Below are positions 1 through 7,390 of a DNA stretch of 11,770 nucleotides, in pieces (position 1 is the first letter of the stretch; each line of letters begins with the position of its first letter). The notes under the pieces are model-generated. The model had not been told where the DNA came from, did no database searches, and was given only the letters and a program-made list of their open reading frames with translations. The stretch comes from Hyphomicrobiales bacterium (lineage in GTDB: Bacteria; Pseudomonadota; Alphaproteobacteria; Rhizobiales; GCA-2746425): NCBI GenBank assembly GCA_002746425.1, contig NVXB01000014.1, positions 19,594 to 31,363 on the forward strand, written 5' to 3'. The translations under genes and the position numbers were made by a program.

Positions 1-404
1 GTGCTGGCACGGCCATCCCAAAACAGCGGGGTGACCCAGGCCATATTCAAAATGGTGGGTGCGTGACGATCCAGTTTGGTATTGGCCGCGCCAATAGCGC
101 CAGCCACCGGCGTTTCATAGCCAAAGGACGGGTTGTGACAGCTCGCACAACTCATATTTTTGGCCCCGGAAAGGCGGGGATCGAAGAAAAGCATTTTTCC
201 AAGCGTTGCAAGCTGAGGTGAATATGTCAGCTCACCAGCAAAAGGTATCGACAGAGGCCTTTGATAGGCACTCAGATCAACGGCTTGCGCAGAGAAACTT
301 GCTGTGACAGCAATCGTTGAAACCAAGAACGCGCCGAATGCCCTCATACTCATTCTAGGGGTCGCTATTTTTCTGGGGTTCACCATTTTTCTGCGAGACA
401 CCAT
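1..404 (-). CDS. MauG/cytochrome c peroxidase-like di-heme protein, N-terminal part (cut by window edge)
   Basis: The reading frame runs off the left edge; 134 codons are visible. After a basic N-terminus, a hydrophobic stretch (about residues 21-41, ending FSAQA) looks like a Sec signal peptide, so the product is probably periplasmic. A heme c site, CASCH, lies at residues 86-90. It is preceded by LGKMLFFDPRLSG and followed by a segment ending LNMAWVTPLFWDGRAS. That spacing is typical of the bacterial di-heme cytochrome c peroxidase/MauG family, whose second heme site would lie outside the window. Family members reduce peroxide or oxidise protein or amine substrates; which applies here cannot be told. 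The start is uncertain. ATG at 404 has GGAG only 3 nt upstream, and in-frame ATGs at 386, 353 and 347 would give a more normal signal peptide. The gene is divergent from the RidA operon and shares its intergenic region. Confidence 0.85.
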   Translation of the reverse strand, partial: MVSRRKMVNPRKIATPRMSMRAFGAFLVSTIAVTASFSAQAVDLSAYQRPLSIPFAGELTYSPQLATLGKMLFFDPRLSGAKNMSCASCHNPSFGYETPVAGAIGAANTKLDRHAPTILNMAWVTPLFWDGRAS

Positions 405-816
405 TCTCTCCAAAATAAATTTGACCGTAAATCTCGTTACGATTGAAATATTGGAAGAAAATATACGTAGGTAATGGTTATTTTGCCGTTAACCACAACC
501 TTCGGTGATATCTCTGTGTACGGAAGCAGTATCAACTTGCGTCCATAAATGAGCCGTTTTGCCAGTGACTGGCGGACAATGTGGCAGATTTTCAAATGCG
601 AAATTTAGACCCTCACCCAAGCGCACGGCCATGCGTTGACAGGTTTCGGGCAGGCTGTACTCCAGTTAACCTGTATAATAGGTTGACAGGTTTTGAGGCA
701 AAATGCTAACAATGACACCATGAAAACAGTCAAATTCGTGAAACCAATTTGCTCTGAGCCTAAGTAAGCTTGGCAGCCGAAAAAGTTGAAACAACAGCAA
801 CTTCAGGAGACCTAGG
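405..816. other. Intergenic regulatory region between the divergent cytochrome and RidA genes
   Basis: This 412-bp stretch has no convincing gene. It holds the upstream region of the minus-strand cytochrome on its left. On its right is the promoter/operator of the plus-strand RidA operon, described separately. A 12-base direct repeat, GTTGACAGGTTT, occurs at 635-646 and again at 682-693, the second copy inside the inverted repeat at 668-692. A short perfect inverted repeat, GCCAG-TGA-CTGGC, sits at 561-573; its role is unknown. Confidence 0.6.
668..692 (+). promoter_or_regulatory. Promoter -10 box inside a palindromic operator, RidA operon
   Basis: A perfect TATAAT lies at 674-679, with no good TTGACA at the expected distance upstream, which suggests an activated or tightly regulated promoter. 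The box sits inside an inverted repeat with 7-bp arms, AACCTGT (668-674) and ACAGGTT (686-692), separated by 11 bp. A second overlapping symmetry, AACCT-N7-AGGTT, spans 668-684. The element CTGT-N8-TTGAC (671-687) recurs at the GntR and transporter promoters. A protein bound here would cover the -10 box and block RNA polymerase, so repression is the simplest reading. Confidence 0.55.
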
Positions 817-1236
817 TTGTCATCGACCTTAATTGCAAAAATGGGTAAGCGGCGCACAGCAAAGATTATACCTGAGAGCCGACAACATGTAACGGCCGGC
901 CCATATTCACCTGTTCTTGAAATCAAGATGAGTTCGCTTGTCGTGATATCTGGCCAGGCGGCACTCGATTTAGAGGGCAAGATCGTCTCAGACGATCTGC
1001 GAGAGCAGACCCGTGTCACCTTGGAAAACTGTCTGATCCAGTTGCAGACCGCGGATTGCGATTTTTTCGATGTTTTTAAAGTGAATGTCTATCTGACAGA
1101 TTTGGATAACTGGTCCACCTTCAATGAAATTTACCAAGATATTATGCCCGAACCACGCCCCGTCAGAACGGCTGTGCAGACTGCTCTTCTCGACAGGTTT
1201 TTGGTGGAAGTCGAAATGTGGGCTGCAAAACCCTAG
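817..1236 (+). CDS. RidA-family (YjgF/YER057c) enamine/imine deaminase-like protein
   Basis: The predicted product is a 139-residue cytosolic protein of the Rid family. Canonical RidA is a trimer that hydrolyses reactive enamines/imines, such as 2-aminoacrylate released by PLP enzymes, to 2-keto acids plus ammonia. The family pattern is clear: VISGQAAL (residues 43-50), the helix LREQTRVTLENCL (61-73), VYLTDL (91-96), then PVRTAV followed by LVEVEMWA. Arg117 aligns with the substrate-binding arginine of RidA, and Glu131/Glu133 with its C-terminal acidic pair. The start is TTG at 817, chosen because AGGAG (805-809) sits 7 nt upstream; the in-frame ATG at 841 lacks a comparable site. It is the first gene of a three-gene plus-strand unit that includes a PLP enzyme, a plausible source of its substrate. 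Confidence 0.88.
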   Translation: MSSTLIAKMGKRRTAKIIPESRQHVTAGPYSPVLEIKMSSLVVISGQAALDLEGKIVSDDLREQTRVTLENCLIQLQTADCDFFDVFKVNVYLTDLDNWSTFNEIYQDIMPEPRPVRTAVQTALLDRFLVEVEMWAAKP

Positions 1237-1291
1237 GTCGGTCAGATCGAGAATTTGGGCCGGATTTCCGGTGCTTTGAAAAGGAAAATAC

Positions 1292-1984
1292 ATGGCAATT
1301 TGCGCCGAAGAATCAGAGCTATTCACGCTGATGCGGGACAAACTGTTTTCCGCTGTGATCGGGGACGTGATGGACAAAATAGGGCTGACCAAGCAGTTTT
1401 TTCCACCGTATCTCAGCGTTCTGGAGCAGGACATGGTGATTGCGGGCCGTGCCGTGACCGTTCTTGAAGCAGACTACTTTGCCGAAAGCGTTGAGGGCAG
1501 CGCAAATTCCTTGTCAGTAAAACCATTCGGCATGATGTTCGAAGCGCTCGATAGTCTGACCAAGAATGATGTTTATATTTGCGCTGGTTCGTCACCAGAC
1601 TACGCCTTGTGGGGTGGTCTGATGTCCACTCGCGCATTGTATCTGGGAGCCGCCGGCGCGGTGCTCGATGGCTATGTCCGCGACAGCAAGGACATTCTTG
1701 AACTTGGCCTGCCGATTGCTTCACGAGGTTGCTATGCTCAGGATCAGGGTCCACGCGGCAAAGTTCTGGACTACAATGTTCCTCTGATCATCGGTGGTGT
1801 GAAGGTGAACCCAGGTGATATTATTTTCGGTGATCGCGATGGCGTATTGTGCGTTCCCCAAGAACACGAACAAGAAGTGATAGTGGCGGCGCTTGAAAAG
1901 GTTCGCGGCGAAAGCGCGGTGCAAAAGGCGCTGCAAGAAGGAATGAGCACCGTTGAAGCCTTTGAAACCTTTGGGATCATGTAG
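1292..1984 (+). CDS. RraA-fold protein, HMG/CHA-aldolase-like
   Basis: The product has 230 residues and belongs to the RraA/demethylmenaquinone-methyltransferase-like fold. In metabolic clusters, members are divalent-metal-dependent class II pyruvate aldolases (4-hydroxy-4-methyl-2-oxoglutarate type) or related lyases acting on 4-hydroxy-2-oxo acids. The diagnostic loop GAVLDGYVRD (residues 122-131) supplies the pyruvate-binding arginine (Arg130) and metal-binding aspartate (Asp131). The downstream signature GDIIFGDRDGVLCVP (175-189) is also typical. The position often written G-E-L upstream of the loop reads WGGL here. The start ATG has AAGGAA about 6 nt upstream, and the gap from the RidA gene is 55 bp. 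Automatic annotation as a ribonuclease regulator would mislead, because the catabolic neighbours favour an enzyme. A dehydratase or decarboxylase role is possible. Confidence 0.85.
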   Translation: MAICAEESELFTLMRDKLFSAVIGDVMDKIGLTKQFFPPYLSVLEQDMVIAGRAVTVLEADYFAESVEGSANSLSVKPFGMMFEALDSLTKNDVYICAGSSPDYALWGGLMSTRALYLGAAGAVLDGYVRDSKDILELGLPIASRGCYAQDQGPRGKVLDYNVPLIIGGVKVNPGDIIFGDRDGVLCVPQEHEQEVIVAALEKVRGESAVQKALQEGMSTVEAFETFGIM

Positions 1985-2076
1985 CATTTACTTCATTACC
2001 CTTCTTTGTGGGGGCCTGTTGCCACTTGTGACACTCAGCATGACACACCAACTCGAGAATTGGATTGGATCCGGCA

Positions 2077-3204
2077 ATGTCGAATGATGTTTATGCGCGC
2101 CTTGGCGTGACCAAACTGATCAACGCTGCAGGCACCTATACTGCGATTGGCGGATCGCGCATGAGTTCTCAAACGCTTGCTGCCATGGCTGAGGCAGCTG
2201 AGCACTACGTGAACATTCGCGAACTTCAAAGTGCGGTTCATCAAAAAATCGCCGAGATAACTCGAAACGAAGCTGCATATGTCAGCAACGGGGCCGCCTG
2301 CGGCCTTGCGTTATGTGCCGCGGCAGCTATCTCGCGCCTAAAGCAAAAATCATTTGAATTGCTGTCACGTGATGAAGTTGAATCGTGCGAAATCGCGATT
2401 TTACGCGCACACCGAAACCCCTATGATTGGGCGCTGCAGTTCACGGGGGCGACACTTAACGAGATCGGCTACCCCAATATTATTCAAATTCCGGACAAGG
2501 CACGGTTGATCGAAGAGATCGGTCCAAACACTGCGGCGATTTATTTTGCCTATGGCCCTGCCGGTGGATGGTTGCCGGACGGTGCCCCGTCCTTTGAAAT
2601 AGTTGCCCAGGTTGCGAAGGAAAAAGGTATTCCGCTGATCGTCGACGCAGCGGCGCAGGTTCCGCCTAAGTCGAACCTTTGGGAAATCACCCGAAAAGGT
2701 GCGACCGTCGCATTGTTCAGCGGCGGCAAAGATTTGTGTGGTCCTCAGGCGTCGGGGCTTCTCGTCGGCGAGAAGGACTTCTTGCAATCTGTCACAGATA
2801 TCGGATTTCCCAATTACGGAATTGGCCGGTTGTTCAAAGTTGGGCGCGAAGAGCTCATCGGGTTGCTGTCTGCAATTGAACAATATCTGGCCCATGATGA
2901 AGACCTGCGAGCGACCCAGGCCGAAGCGGATGTTGAACGCATTTGCACAGGGTTACGCGGCAGCAATATTGTGCAGGCCAGTCGGGCATTTCCCAATGAG
3001 GCCAGTCAACCCATTGCACGCATTCGCCTTGAACCCCTAACAATGTCGGTCGATGTCTTGCAAAAACGCTTGCTGGAATCGGAACCGTCGATATTTGCCG
3101 GAGTGGAGCGTGGCGCACTCTACGTTAATCCGATGACCCTTTCGGGGGATGAAGTGGATATCGTATTGAGTGCGCTGCAAAGCTTGGACTCCGGCACACT
3201 CTGA
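2077..3204 (+). CDS. SelA-like PLP-dependent enzyme (aminotransferase fold type I; candidate ammonia-lyase)
   Basis: The 375-residue product resembles the SelA/D-glucosaminate-6-phosphate ammonia-lyase (DgaE) branch of PLP fold type I. The N-terminus, ARLGVTKLINAAGTYT, is the family's opening motif. Residues 70-76 (SNGAACG) form a phosphate-binding turn. Asp190 in LIVDAAAQVPP would pair with the pyridine nitrogen. Lys218 in SGGKDLCGPQASG is the predicted Schiff-base lysine. True selenocysteine synthase is unlikely: the protein is shorter and sits among catabolic genes. Elimination of ammonia from an amino-sugar acid is the attractive alternative and would supply RidA with its substrate. ATG at 2077 (GGAT 6 nt upstream) fits the family start; TTG at 2065 is possible. 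No kinase gene is visible, so if the substrate is phosphorylated the kinase is elsewhere. Confidence 0.85.
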   Translation: MSNDVYARLGVTKLINAAGTYTAIGGSRMSSQTLAAMAEAAEHYVNIRELQSAVHQKIAEITRNEAAYVSNGAACGLALCAAAAISRLKQKSFELLSRDEVESCEIAILRAHRNPYDWALQFTGATLNEIGYPNIIQIPDKARLIEEIGPNTAAIYFAYGPAGGWLPDGAPSFEIVAQVAKEKGIPLIVDAAAQVPPKSNLWEITRKGATVALFSGGKDLCGPQASGLLVGEKDFLQSVTDIGFPNYGIGRLFKVGREELIGLLSAIEQYLAHDEDLRATQAEADVERICTGLRGSNIVQASRAFPNEASQPIARIRLEPLTMSVDVLQKRLLESEPSIFAGVERGALYVNPMTLSGDEVDIVLSALQSLDSGTL

Positions 3205-3369
3205 CCTCAGAATTGATTAAATGGATTTGGTGTTTCGTGCAGCGTTATCTCAAGCGGATTTCGCGACTCACGCCCAGTATTTTGGGCATTTAAGCCTGCA
3301 ACATAACCGTTCGATGAGACCTAAAGCCCGGACTAATTTTGGAAATGGGGCAGGTATAGAGGAGGAATG
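3205..3369. other. Convergent intergenic gap with a weak hairpin
   Basis: The plus-strand SelA-like gene and the minus-strand GntR gene end facing each other here. The only structure I see is a small stem, GCCCA (3272-3276) and TGGGC (3283-3287), with a 6-nt loop and only a short T-rich stretch after it. It may be a weak bidirectional terminator. No strong Rho-independent terminator is present. Confidence 0.35.
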
Positions 3370-4101
3370 TCAGGCGTCAGGTTTTGGCGACAATTTTTTC
3401 AATCGGCACAATGCGCTGTCAAAATGCACTTCCATCGCTTGGCCTGTTGCCTCGACATCGCCGCTTTGAATCGCTTTTGCAATGTCCATGTGGATTCTTG
3501 ATATGTCTGAATATTCGGAAGCATTTGTAAGTGCGCGCAAACCCGTTCGACTGCTTTCCAATGCGAGGCCAGCAACCGCCTGAACAGTCAAACGAACAAG
3601 AGGATTCATCGCTGCATTGGCAAGGCTGTTATGAAAATCGATATCGGCCTCTGAATACGCCTTCAAGTCTCCTTCGGCATCCTTCAAATTGTCCGCCAAT
3701 TTGACCAGTTCCAGCCGTTGTTCCGGGGTCGCGCGTTCTGCCGCCAGCTTCGCACATCCAGTTTCAATAATTCGGCGGTATTCCAGAACTTCCAGCGCAG
3801 ATAATTGTTGAATGGCAAGGCCGTGTTCGAAAATACGCCCAATAGCAGCGGCATTCACTACGCTGACGCGGGGCTTACGCCCACTTGATATCTGGACCAG
3901 CCCACTTCCAGCCAGCGCATTCATTGCTTCGCGAACGGTTGGACGACCCACGCCAAAAATCGAGGCAAGCTCTACTTCGCTCGGGATTGTATCACCGGGA
4001 CGAAGATTATTTTCCAGAATGTGGTCGCGAATATGCTGTTGAATTTGATCGGAAGCTTTGATCTGTCGGATTGGCTTTGTGAATATCGCAGGACTCGACA
4101 C
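3370..4101 (-). CDS. GntR-family transcriptional regulator, FCD (FadR-type) subfamily
   Basis: The predicted product is a 243-residue DNA-binding regulator. The N-terminal winged helix (about residues 14-82) carries QIQQHIRDHILENNLRPGDTIPSE, then LASIFGVGRPTVREAMNALAGSGLV as recognition helix and wing. The all-helical FCD effector domain follows, with probable metal/ligand positions Asp153 and His157 (in EADIDFHNSL), His204 and His226. FCD regulators usually respond to small organic acids or sugar acids from the pathway they control. The start is GTG at 4101, chosen because AAGGA lies 8 nt upstream and the product has normal family length. An open frame continues to 4296, but it crosses the promoter and matches no family sequence. 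The gene lies downstream of the SDR, 271 bp away, with its own promoter, so autoregulation is likely. Confidence 0.9.
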   Translation of the reverse strand: MSSPAIFTKPIRQIKASDQIQQHIRDHILENNLRPGDTIPSEVELASIFGVGRPTVREAMNALAGSGLVQISSGRKPRVSVVNAAAIGRIFEHGLAIQQLSALEVLEYRRIIETGCAKLAAERATPEQRLELVKLADNLKDAEGDLKAYSEADIDFHNSLANAAMNPLVRLTVQAVAGLALESSRTGLRALTNASEYSDISRIHMDIAKAIQSGDVEATGQAMEVHFDSALCRLKKLSPKPDA

Positions 4102-4123
4102 AATTAGGTTCCTTTTCCCGTTC

Positions 4124-4163
4124 AGTGTAGGCCAATTGAAACACCTGTCAAGCTGTCTGACAG
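4124..4163 (-). promoter_or_regulatory. GntR gene promoter with overlapping operator
   Basis: On the minus strand a consensus -35 TTGACA (4151-4146) is followed after 16 bp by TACACT (4129-4124), placing transcription start a few bases before the GTG at 4101. A perfect 11-bp palindrome, CTGTC-T-GACAG, occupies 4153-4163 directly upstream. A wider symmetry, CTGT-N11-ACAG (4163-4145), overlaps the -35. This resembles FadR-type GntR operators, which have the form T-G-T-C-N-G-A-C-A, and suits autorepression. The same CTGT-N8-TTGAC element occurs at the two other promoters of the locus. Confidence 0.6.
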
Positions 4164-4372
4164 AAAATGACCTTTGAGTTTTGAAAGGCTGCAAACTTAC
4201 TTGCATGGCCCCCTGAAACCCTCCGGTCATTGGGGAAACCAAACCAGAAAGCCAGGCTTCATTCGAAATAGCCGGCGTTAAGACCTGTTCTAACAATCAT
4301 CACAACATCATGTCTGAGGTAGGTCCAACGATGCACGGGCACGTAACGTGAGAAACAGGGAGATCAGATCAG

Positions 4373-5173
4373 TCAGTTTGTATAGATACCTTCTCGCAGT
4401 GCCAGCTTGCCTTTGAAGCAAGTATACCCCGAATCGACCATATGAATGGCGCCGGTTACAATGCGGGCTTGATCAGACAACAGGAAAGCAGCGTAATCTG
4501 CGATATCCTCAGGCGTGGAAATATCCATCAAGTGCATATCATCAAACACCTTTCGCTTTTCGGGTACTTCGAGGAATTCGGCCTGATCAGGGGTCGTGAT
4601 GAAACTGGGGCAGATCGCATTGAGCCGTACCCCTTCGGGAGATAATCCCGCTGCCGCTGAGCGGGTCAGGGAGACAACCCCGCCCTTGGCAGCAGAATAG
4701 GCATCAATTCCAGCTTGAGCGATCACCGCGTCTACTGTTGCGGTCAGCACAATTGAGCCTTTCCCCTGATCTTTCATCACGTTGCCAACTGCCTTGACCA
4801 CCCGATAGGTGCCCGTAAGAACCAGATCAATCACCCGGTCCCAGACCGCTTCATCCAATTCGGTGATCCGCCGATCATTGTTATTAATGTATTCCGCCGA
4901 CATGGCGCTGTGCATCAACCCATCGATCCGTTGCCATTTCTTGAGTGTTCTTGCCACAGTTGCTTCAATCGAAGCGCTACTTGTTACATCCATCGGCAGC
5001 GCGATGGCTCTTAACCCTTCATCCCGTAACAGCTTAGCATGAGCTTCGATTGCATCTTGGCGGATATCCGCCAGAACGACCTTGGCACCGCGCGCCGCAA
5101 AAGACCTTGCCGATGCTTCGCCCAAGCCCTGCGCAGCGCCGGTGACGATGATAACTTTATCGTTGAGATCCAT
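4373..5173 (-). CDS. Short-chain dehydrogenase/reductase (SDR), atypical active site
   Basis: The product is a 266-residue Rossmann-fold oxidoreductase. The cofactor site TGAAQGLG is at residues 11-18. Asp36 at the end of the second strand favours NAD(H) over NADP(H). YSAAK (159-163) supplies the catalytic Tyr and Lys, and the C-terminus ends HMVDSGYTCF as in classical SDRs. Oddities: the usual NNAG is replaced by HSAM (88-91), Thr146 stands where catalytic Ser is expected 13 residues before Tyr159, and the position of the tetrad Asn appears to be Val118. It may oxidise a hydroxyl of the imported substrate, or may have unusual chemistry. ATG at 5173 has AGGA 7 nt upstream. The gene follows the permease by 24 bp, so co-transcription with the transporter is likely. 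Confidence 0.88.
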   Translation of the reverse strand: MDLNDKVIIVTGAAQGLGEASARSFAARGAKVVLADIRQDAIEAHAKLLRDEGLRAIALPMDVTSSASIEATVARTLKKWQRIDGLMHSAMSAEYINNNDRRITELDEAVWDRVIDLVLTGTYRVVKAVGNVMKDQGKGSIVLTATVDAVIAQAGIDAYSAAKGGVVSLTRSAAAGLSPEGVRLNAICPSFITTPDQAEFLEVPEKRKVFDDMHLMDISTPEDIADYAAFLLSDQARIVTGAIHMVDSGYTCFKGKLALREGIYTN

Positions 5174-5197
5174 TTCGTAGTCCTGTTTTTCCAGGCT

Positions 5198-6199
5198 TCA
5201 AAGGAAGCGCTTATAGATGCGTACTTTAAACGTATCTAGGATCACCGCAAAAAGAACCAGGGCTGCGCGGATGACCGACAGATATTGTGGAGGTAACCCC
5301 ATGACGTTGATTGCTGTATCAATCGACGTGAGCAAAAGCACCCCGGCAAACACGCCGCTCAAACGGCCGATGCCACCCGTTAAGCTCACTCCGCCTATTA
5401 CCACAGCGGCGAATGCATCGAACAAAATGCCGACGCCAATATTCGCGCTGGCCCCGTTCAAACGGGCTGCGAGCAGCCAACCTGCAAACGCGGCAAGAAC
5501 GCCAGCAAGAACAAAACTCAAAAGCACTATTCGGTTAACCTGAACACCATTTCGAAAACTTGCAATTGGGTTGCCTCCAATCAAGTAAACATAGCGCCCA
5601 AACCTGGTTCGCGTCAGGATGAAATGCATTGTGATCACCGTCAGTGTCATGATCACAGCCAATAATGGCATTCCAAGAATTTTTGTAGATGCCACAGCAC
5701 GCATAGTATCGGGCAGGCCATAAATCGAGCGCCCACCAACAAGGATAAGCCCCAAACCGCGTATACCGATGAAAGTGGCAAGTGTCACAATAAAGGCCGT
5801 CAAACCAAGCTTCGTTACAAGCAGGCCATTAAAAGCGCCAAACAAACCACCAACGATCAGGCAAATGGCAAGCGCGACGAGCGGATGCATGGCAAGACCC
5901 AACCCAACTCCGCCTGTTCCAACCAGATAAGAAGCTAAAATGGCTGAAAATGCGAGATTGGATTCAACCGAAAGATCCAGATGACCCGAGATAATAACAA
6001 TGGCAAGGCCAGCAGAAAGGATACCCAAAAATGCCGATTGCCCCAAAATGTTTAGGAAAATCTGAGTTTGAAAGAAATTGTCAATAAAGAGAGAGAAAAA
6101 TATTAGGACAATAACCAGTATGAACCAGACGATATTATCAAGAATCACTGTGAAAATCCGCCGCTGCTGGTCGGAAATTGGATCGGCTGAGGAATGCAT
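5198..6199 (-). CDS. Sugar-type ABC transporter permease (RbsC/FrcC family)
   Basis: The 333-residue integral membrane protein belongs to the BPD_transp_2 permease family and would form the transmembrane channel, probably as a homodimer. Hydrophobic segments recur through the sequence, first near residues 22-40 (FILVIVLIFFSLFI). Family landmarks include GHLDLSVES after the second or third helix, GAFNGLLVTKLGL, and the cytoplasmic ATPase-contact region around RTRFGRYVYLIGGNPIASFRNGV. The C-terminal part, containing FAAVVIGGVSLTGGIGRLSG, is strongly conserved in ribose/xylose/fructose-type permeases. ATG at 6199 gives the usual length with AAGAG about 8 nt upstream; a TTG 45 bp further out is a weaker alternative. 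It follows the binding-protein gene across a stem-loop. Confidence 0.93.
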   Translation of the reverse strand: MHSSADPISDQQRRIFTVILDNIVWFILVIVLIFFSLFIDNFFQTQIFLNILGQSAFLGILSAGLAIVIISGHLDLSVESNLAFSAILASYLVGTGGVGLGLAMHPLVALAICLIVGGLFGAFNGLLVTKLGLTAFIVTLATFIGIRGLGLILVGGRSIYGLPDTMRAVASTKILGMPLLAVIMTLTVITMHFILTRTRFGRYVYLIGGNPIASFRNGVQVNRIVLLSFVLAGVLAAFAGWLLAARLNGASANIGVGILFDAFAAVVIGGVSLTGGIGRLSGVFAGVLLLTSIDTAINVMGLPPQYLSVIRAALVLFAVILDTFKVRIYKRFL

Positions 6200-6268
6200 A
6201 ATTGGGCTCTTTTCCCTGAATTCATCCCCAGAATGGGCTGACAAAAACTAACCTGGAAGTTTGTGATG

Positions 6269-6304
6269 TGGTTCTGGCAAAGGACCACGCCCTTGCCAGA
6301 ACCA
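6269..6304 (-). repeat. Stem-loop between binding-protein and permease genes
   Basis: A perfect inverted repeat has 12-bp arms, TGGTTCTGGCAA (6269-6280) and TTGCCAGAACCA (6293-6304), and a 12-nt loop. It begins 12 bp after the binding-protein stop codon. No T-run follows on the minus strand, so it is not a classical Rho-independent terminator. Its position fits an mRNA-stabilising or 3'-end-protecting hairpin, which often makes binding protein more abundant than permease in ABC operons. Confidence 0.75.
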
Positions 6305-6315
6305 ATGGTTGGATT

Positions 6316-7359
6316 TTACTGAACCGGTATGATCGGGTCGGTCGGCGCGTTCAAATTGCCCCAGAACGGACCTGTTTCCACATTATCCTTCCGCGCAGCG
6401 GCACCCGGTATTTTCAGGTTCCAGCCCCAAGTTTCGTGGGTCAATGTGGATTTCAGACCCAGAACATCATATGAGCCCTCGGACATATCGCCTCCGCCTA
6501 CAACCAGATCAAGGAACATCGCAATACCGGCAACTTGTGCATAAAGCGGTTGCTCGACATCTACACTAACCCAGCCCTGACGGATCAGGTCGAGACCCTG
6601 TGGAAGGCCCACAGCTGTCACCTGAATGGTTTCACCTGGGGCCTGCCCTTTGGCTTCCAACACTGATGAAACAGCGCCAGCCAGATGCCCCGCATGGGTA
6701 AAGATAAGGTCAATATCTGTGTTCACCAGTAATTGGTCATCTGCGATATCCGCTGCATTTGATGCTTCCCAACCCATGGCTGGCTTTGTGATGATAGTGA
6801 CATCACTGAATTCAGCCATGTTCTCATCAAACCCGGTTTGAATATCGACCGAGAACATATCACCCGGGTCACCTGTTATCTGGAGCACGGTGCCACTGAC
6901 GGAACCATTAAGCGCTTTCAGCAAGGTTTGAACTTCGTGCGCAGCCACTTCACCGATTTCATAGGTGCCCGCCACAGAAGTGAAATCAAGCTCAACATTT
7001 GTGATGGGCCGGTCATAAGCGATGACTTTAACACCAGCTTCGCGGGCCTTTTCGATACCGGGAATGACGGAGTCAAAATCTACTGCAGCAATCACCAACG
7101 CGACAGGATTCATCAAAAGCGCAGTGTCGATTTGGTTGAGCTGGTGGTCTGAACGGTTCTGAGCATCCATTGAGATGACTTCATAACCTAGTCCACCAAT
7201 CATGTTTTCGATTGCCGTTCTTGATTCAGTCTGGAATTCATCACCTAGCGAAGGCAACAAATAAACAACTGTTCCCTTATCCTGGGCGGAAACCATTGCC
7301 GGTGCCATTGCCACAGCCAAAAGCACTGCAGCACAGCCCAGATTCTTGATAAGCTTCAT
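6316..7359 (-). CDS. Periplasmic sugar-binding protein of an ABC transporter (RbsB/FrcB-like)
   Basis: The 347-residue precursor has a signal peptide, MKLIKNLGCAAVLLAVAMAP with probable cleavage after Ala25 (VSA/Q). The mature protein is a type I periplasmic binding protein of the Peripla_BP_4 type: strand VVYLLPSLGDEF, then LGYEVISMDAQNRSDHQLNQID, PVALVIAAVDFDSVIPGI and GVKVIAYDRPI. The last of these is a ligand-contact motif in sugar-binding relatives. It would capture substrate and deliver it to the permease. The ATG at 7359 was chosen because AGGAG lies 7 nt upstream; the ATG at 7365 is only 1 nt from it. A longer open frame to 7425 overlaps the ATPase gene and adds unrelated residues. 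The ligand cannot be deduced from the sequence. Confidence 0.93.
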   Translation of the reverse strand: MKLIKNLGCAAVLLAVAMAPAMVSAQDKGTVVYLLPSLGDEFQTESRTAIENMIGGLGYEVISMDAQNRSDHQLNQIDTALLMNPVALVIAAVDFDSVIPGIEKAREAGVKVIAYDRPITNVELDFTSVAGTYEIGEVAAHEVQTLLKALNGSVSGTVLQITGDPGDMFSVDIQTGFDENMAEFSDVTIITKPAMGWEASNAADIADDQLLVNTDIDLIFTHAGHLAGAVSSVLEAKGQAPGETIQVTAVGLPQGLDLIRQGWVSVDVEQPLYAQVAGIAMFLDLVVGGGDMSEGSYDVLGLKSTLTHETWGWNLKIPGAAARKDNVETGPFWGNLNAPTDPIIPVQ

Positions 7360-7390
7360 TTTCATTCTCCTTTGAAGACCAAATGCGCCC

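Noticed and set aside
2077..3204. True selenocysteine synthase (selA)
   Set aside because: The protein is shorter than SelA, lies among catabolic genes, and no selenocysteine machinery is visible nearby.
3272..3287. Bidirectional Rho-independent terminator between the convergent genes
   Set aside because: The stem is only 5 bp and the following T-run is poor.
3221..3469. Plus-strand 82-codon frame after the SelA-like gene
   Set aside because: Its second half lies opposite the GntR coding sequence and it has no family features.
4102..4296. N-terminal extension of the GntR frame up to an ATG at 4296
   Set aside because: It crosses a consensus promoter and palindromic operator and adds 65 residues with no family match; GTG at 4101 has a good ribosome site.
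4340..4350. Palindrome CACGT-A-ACGTG downstream of the SDR stop
   Set aside because: It is short, without T-run or nearby promoter, and not repeated elsewhere that I noticed; probably chance.
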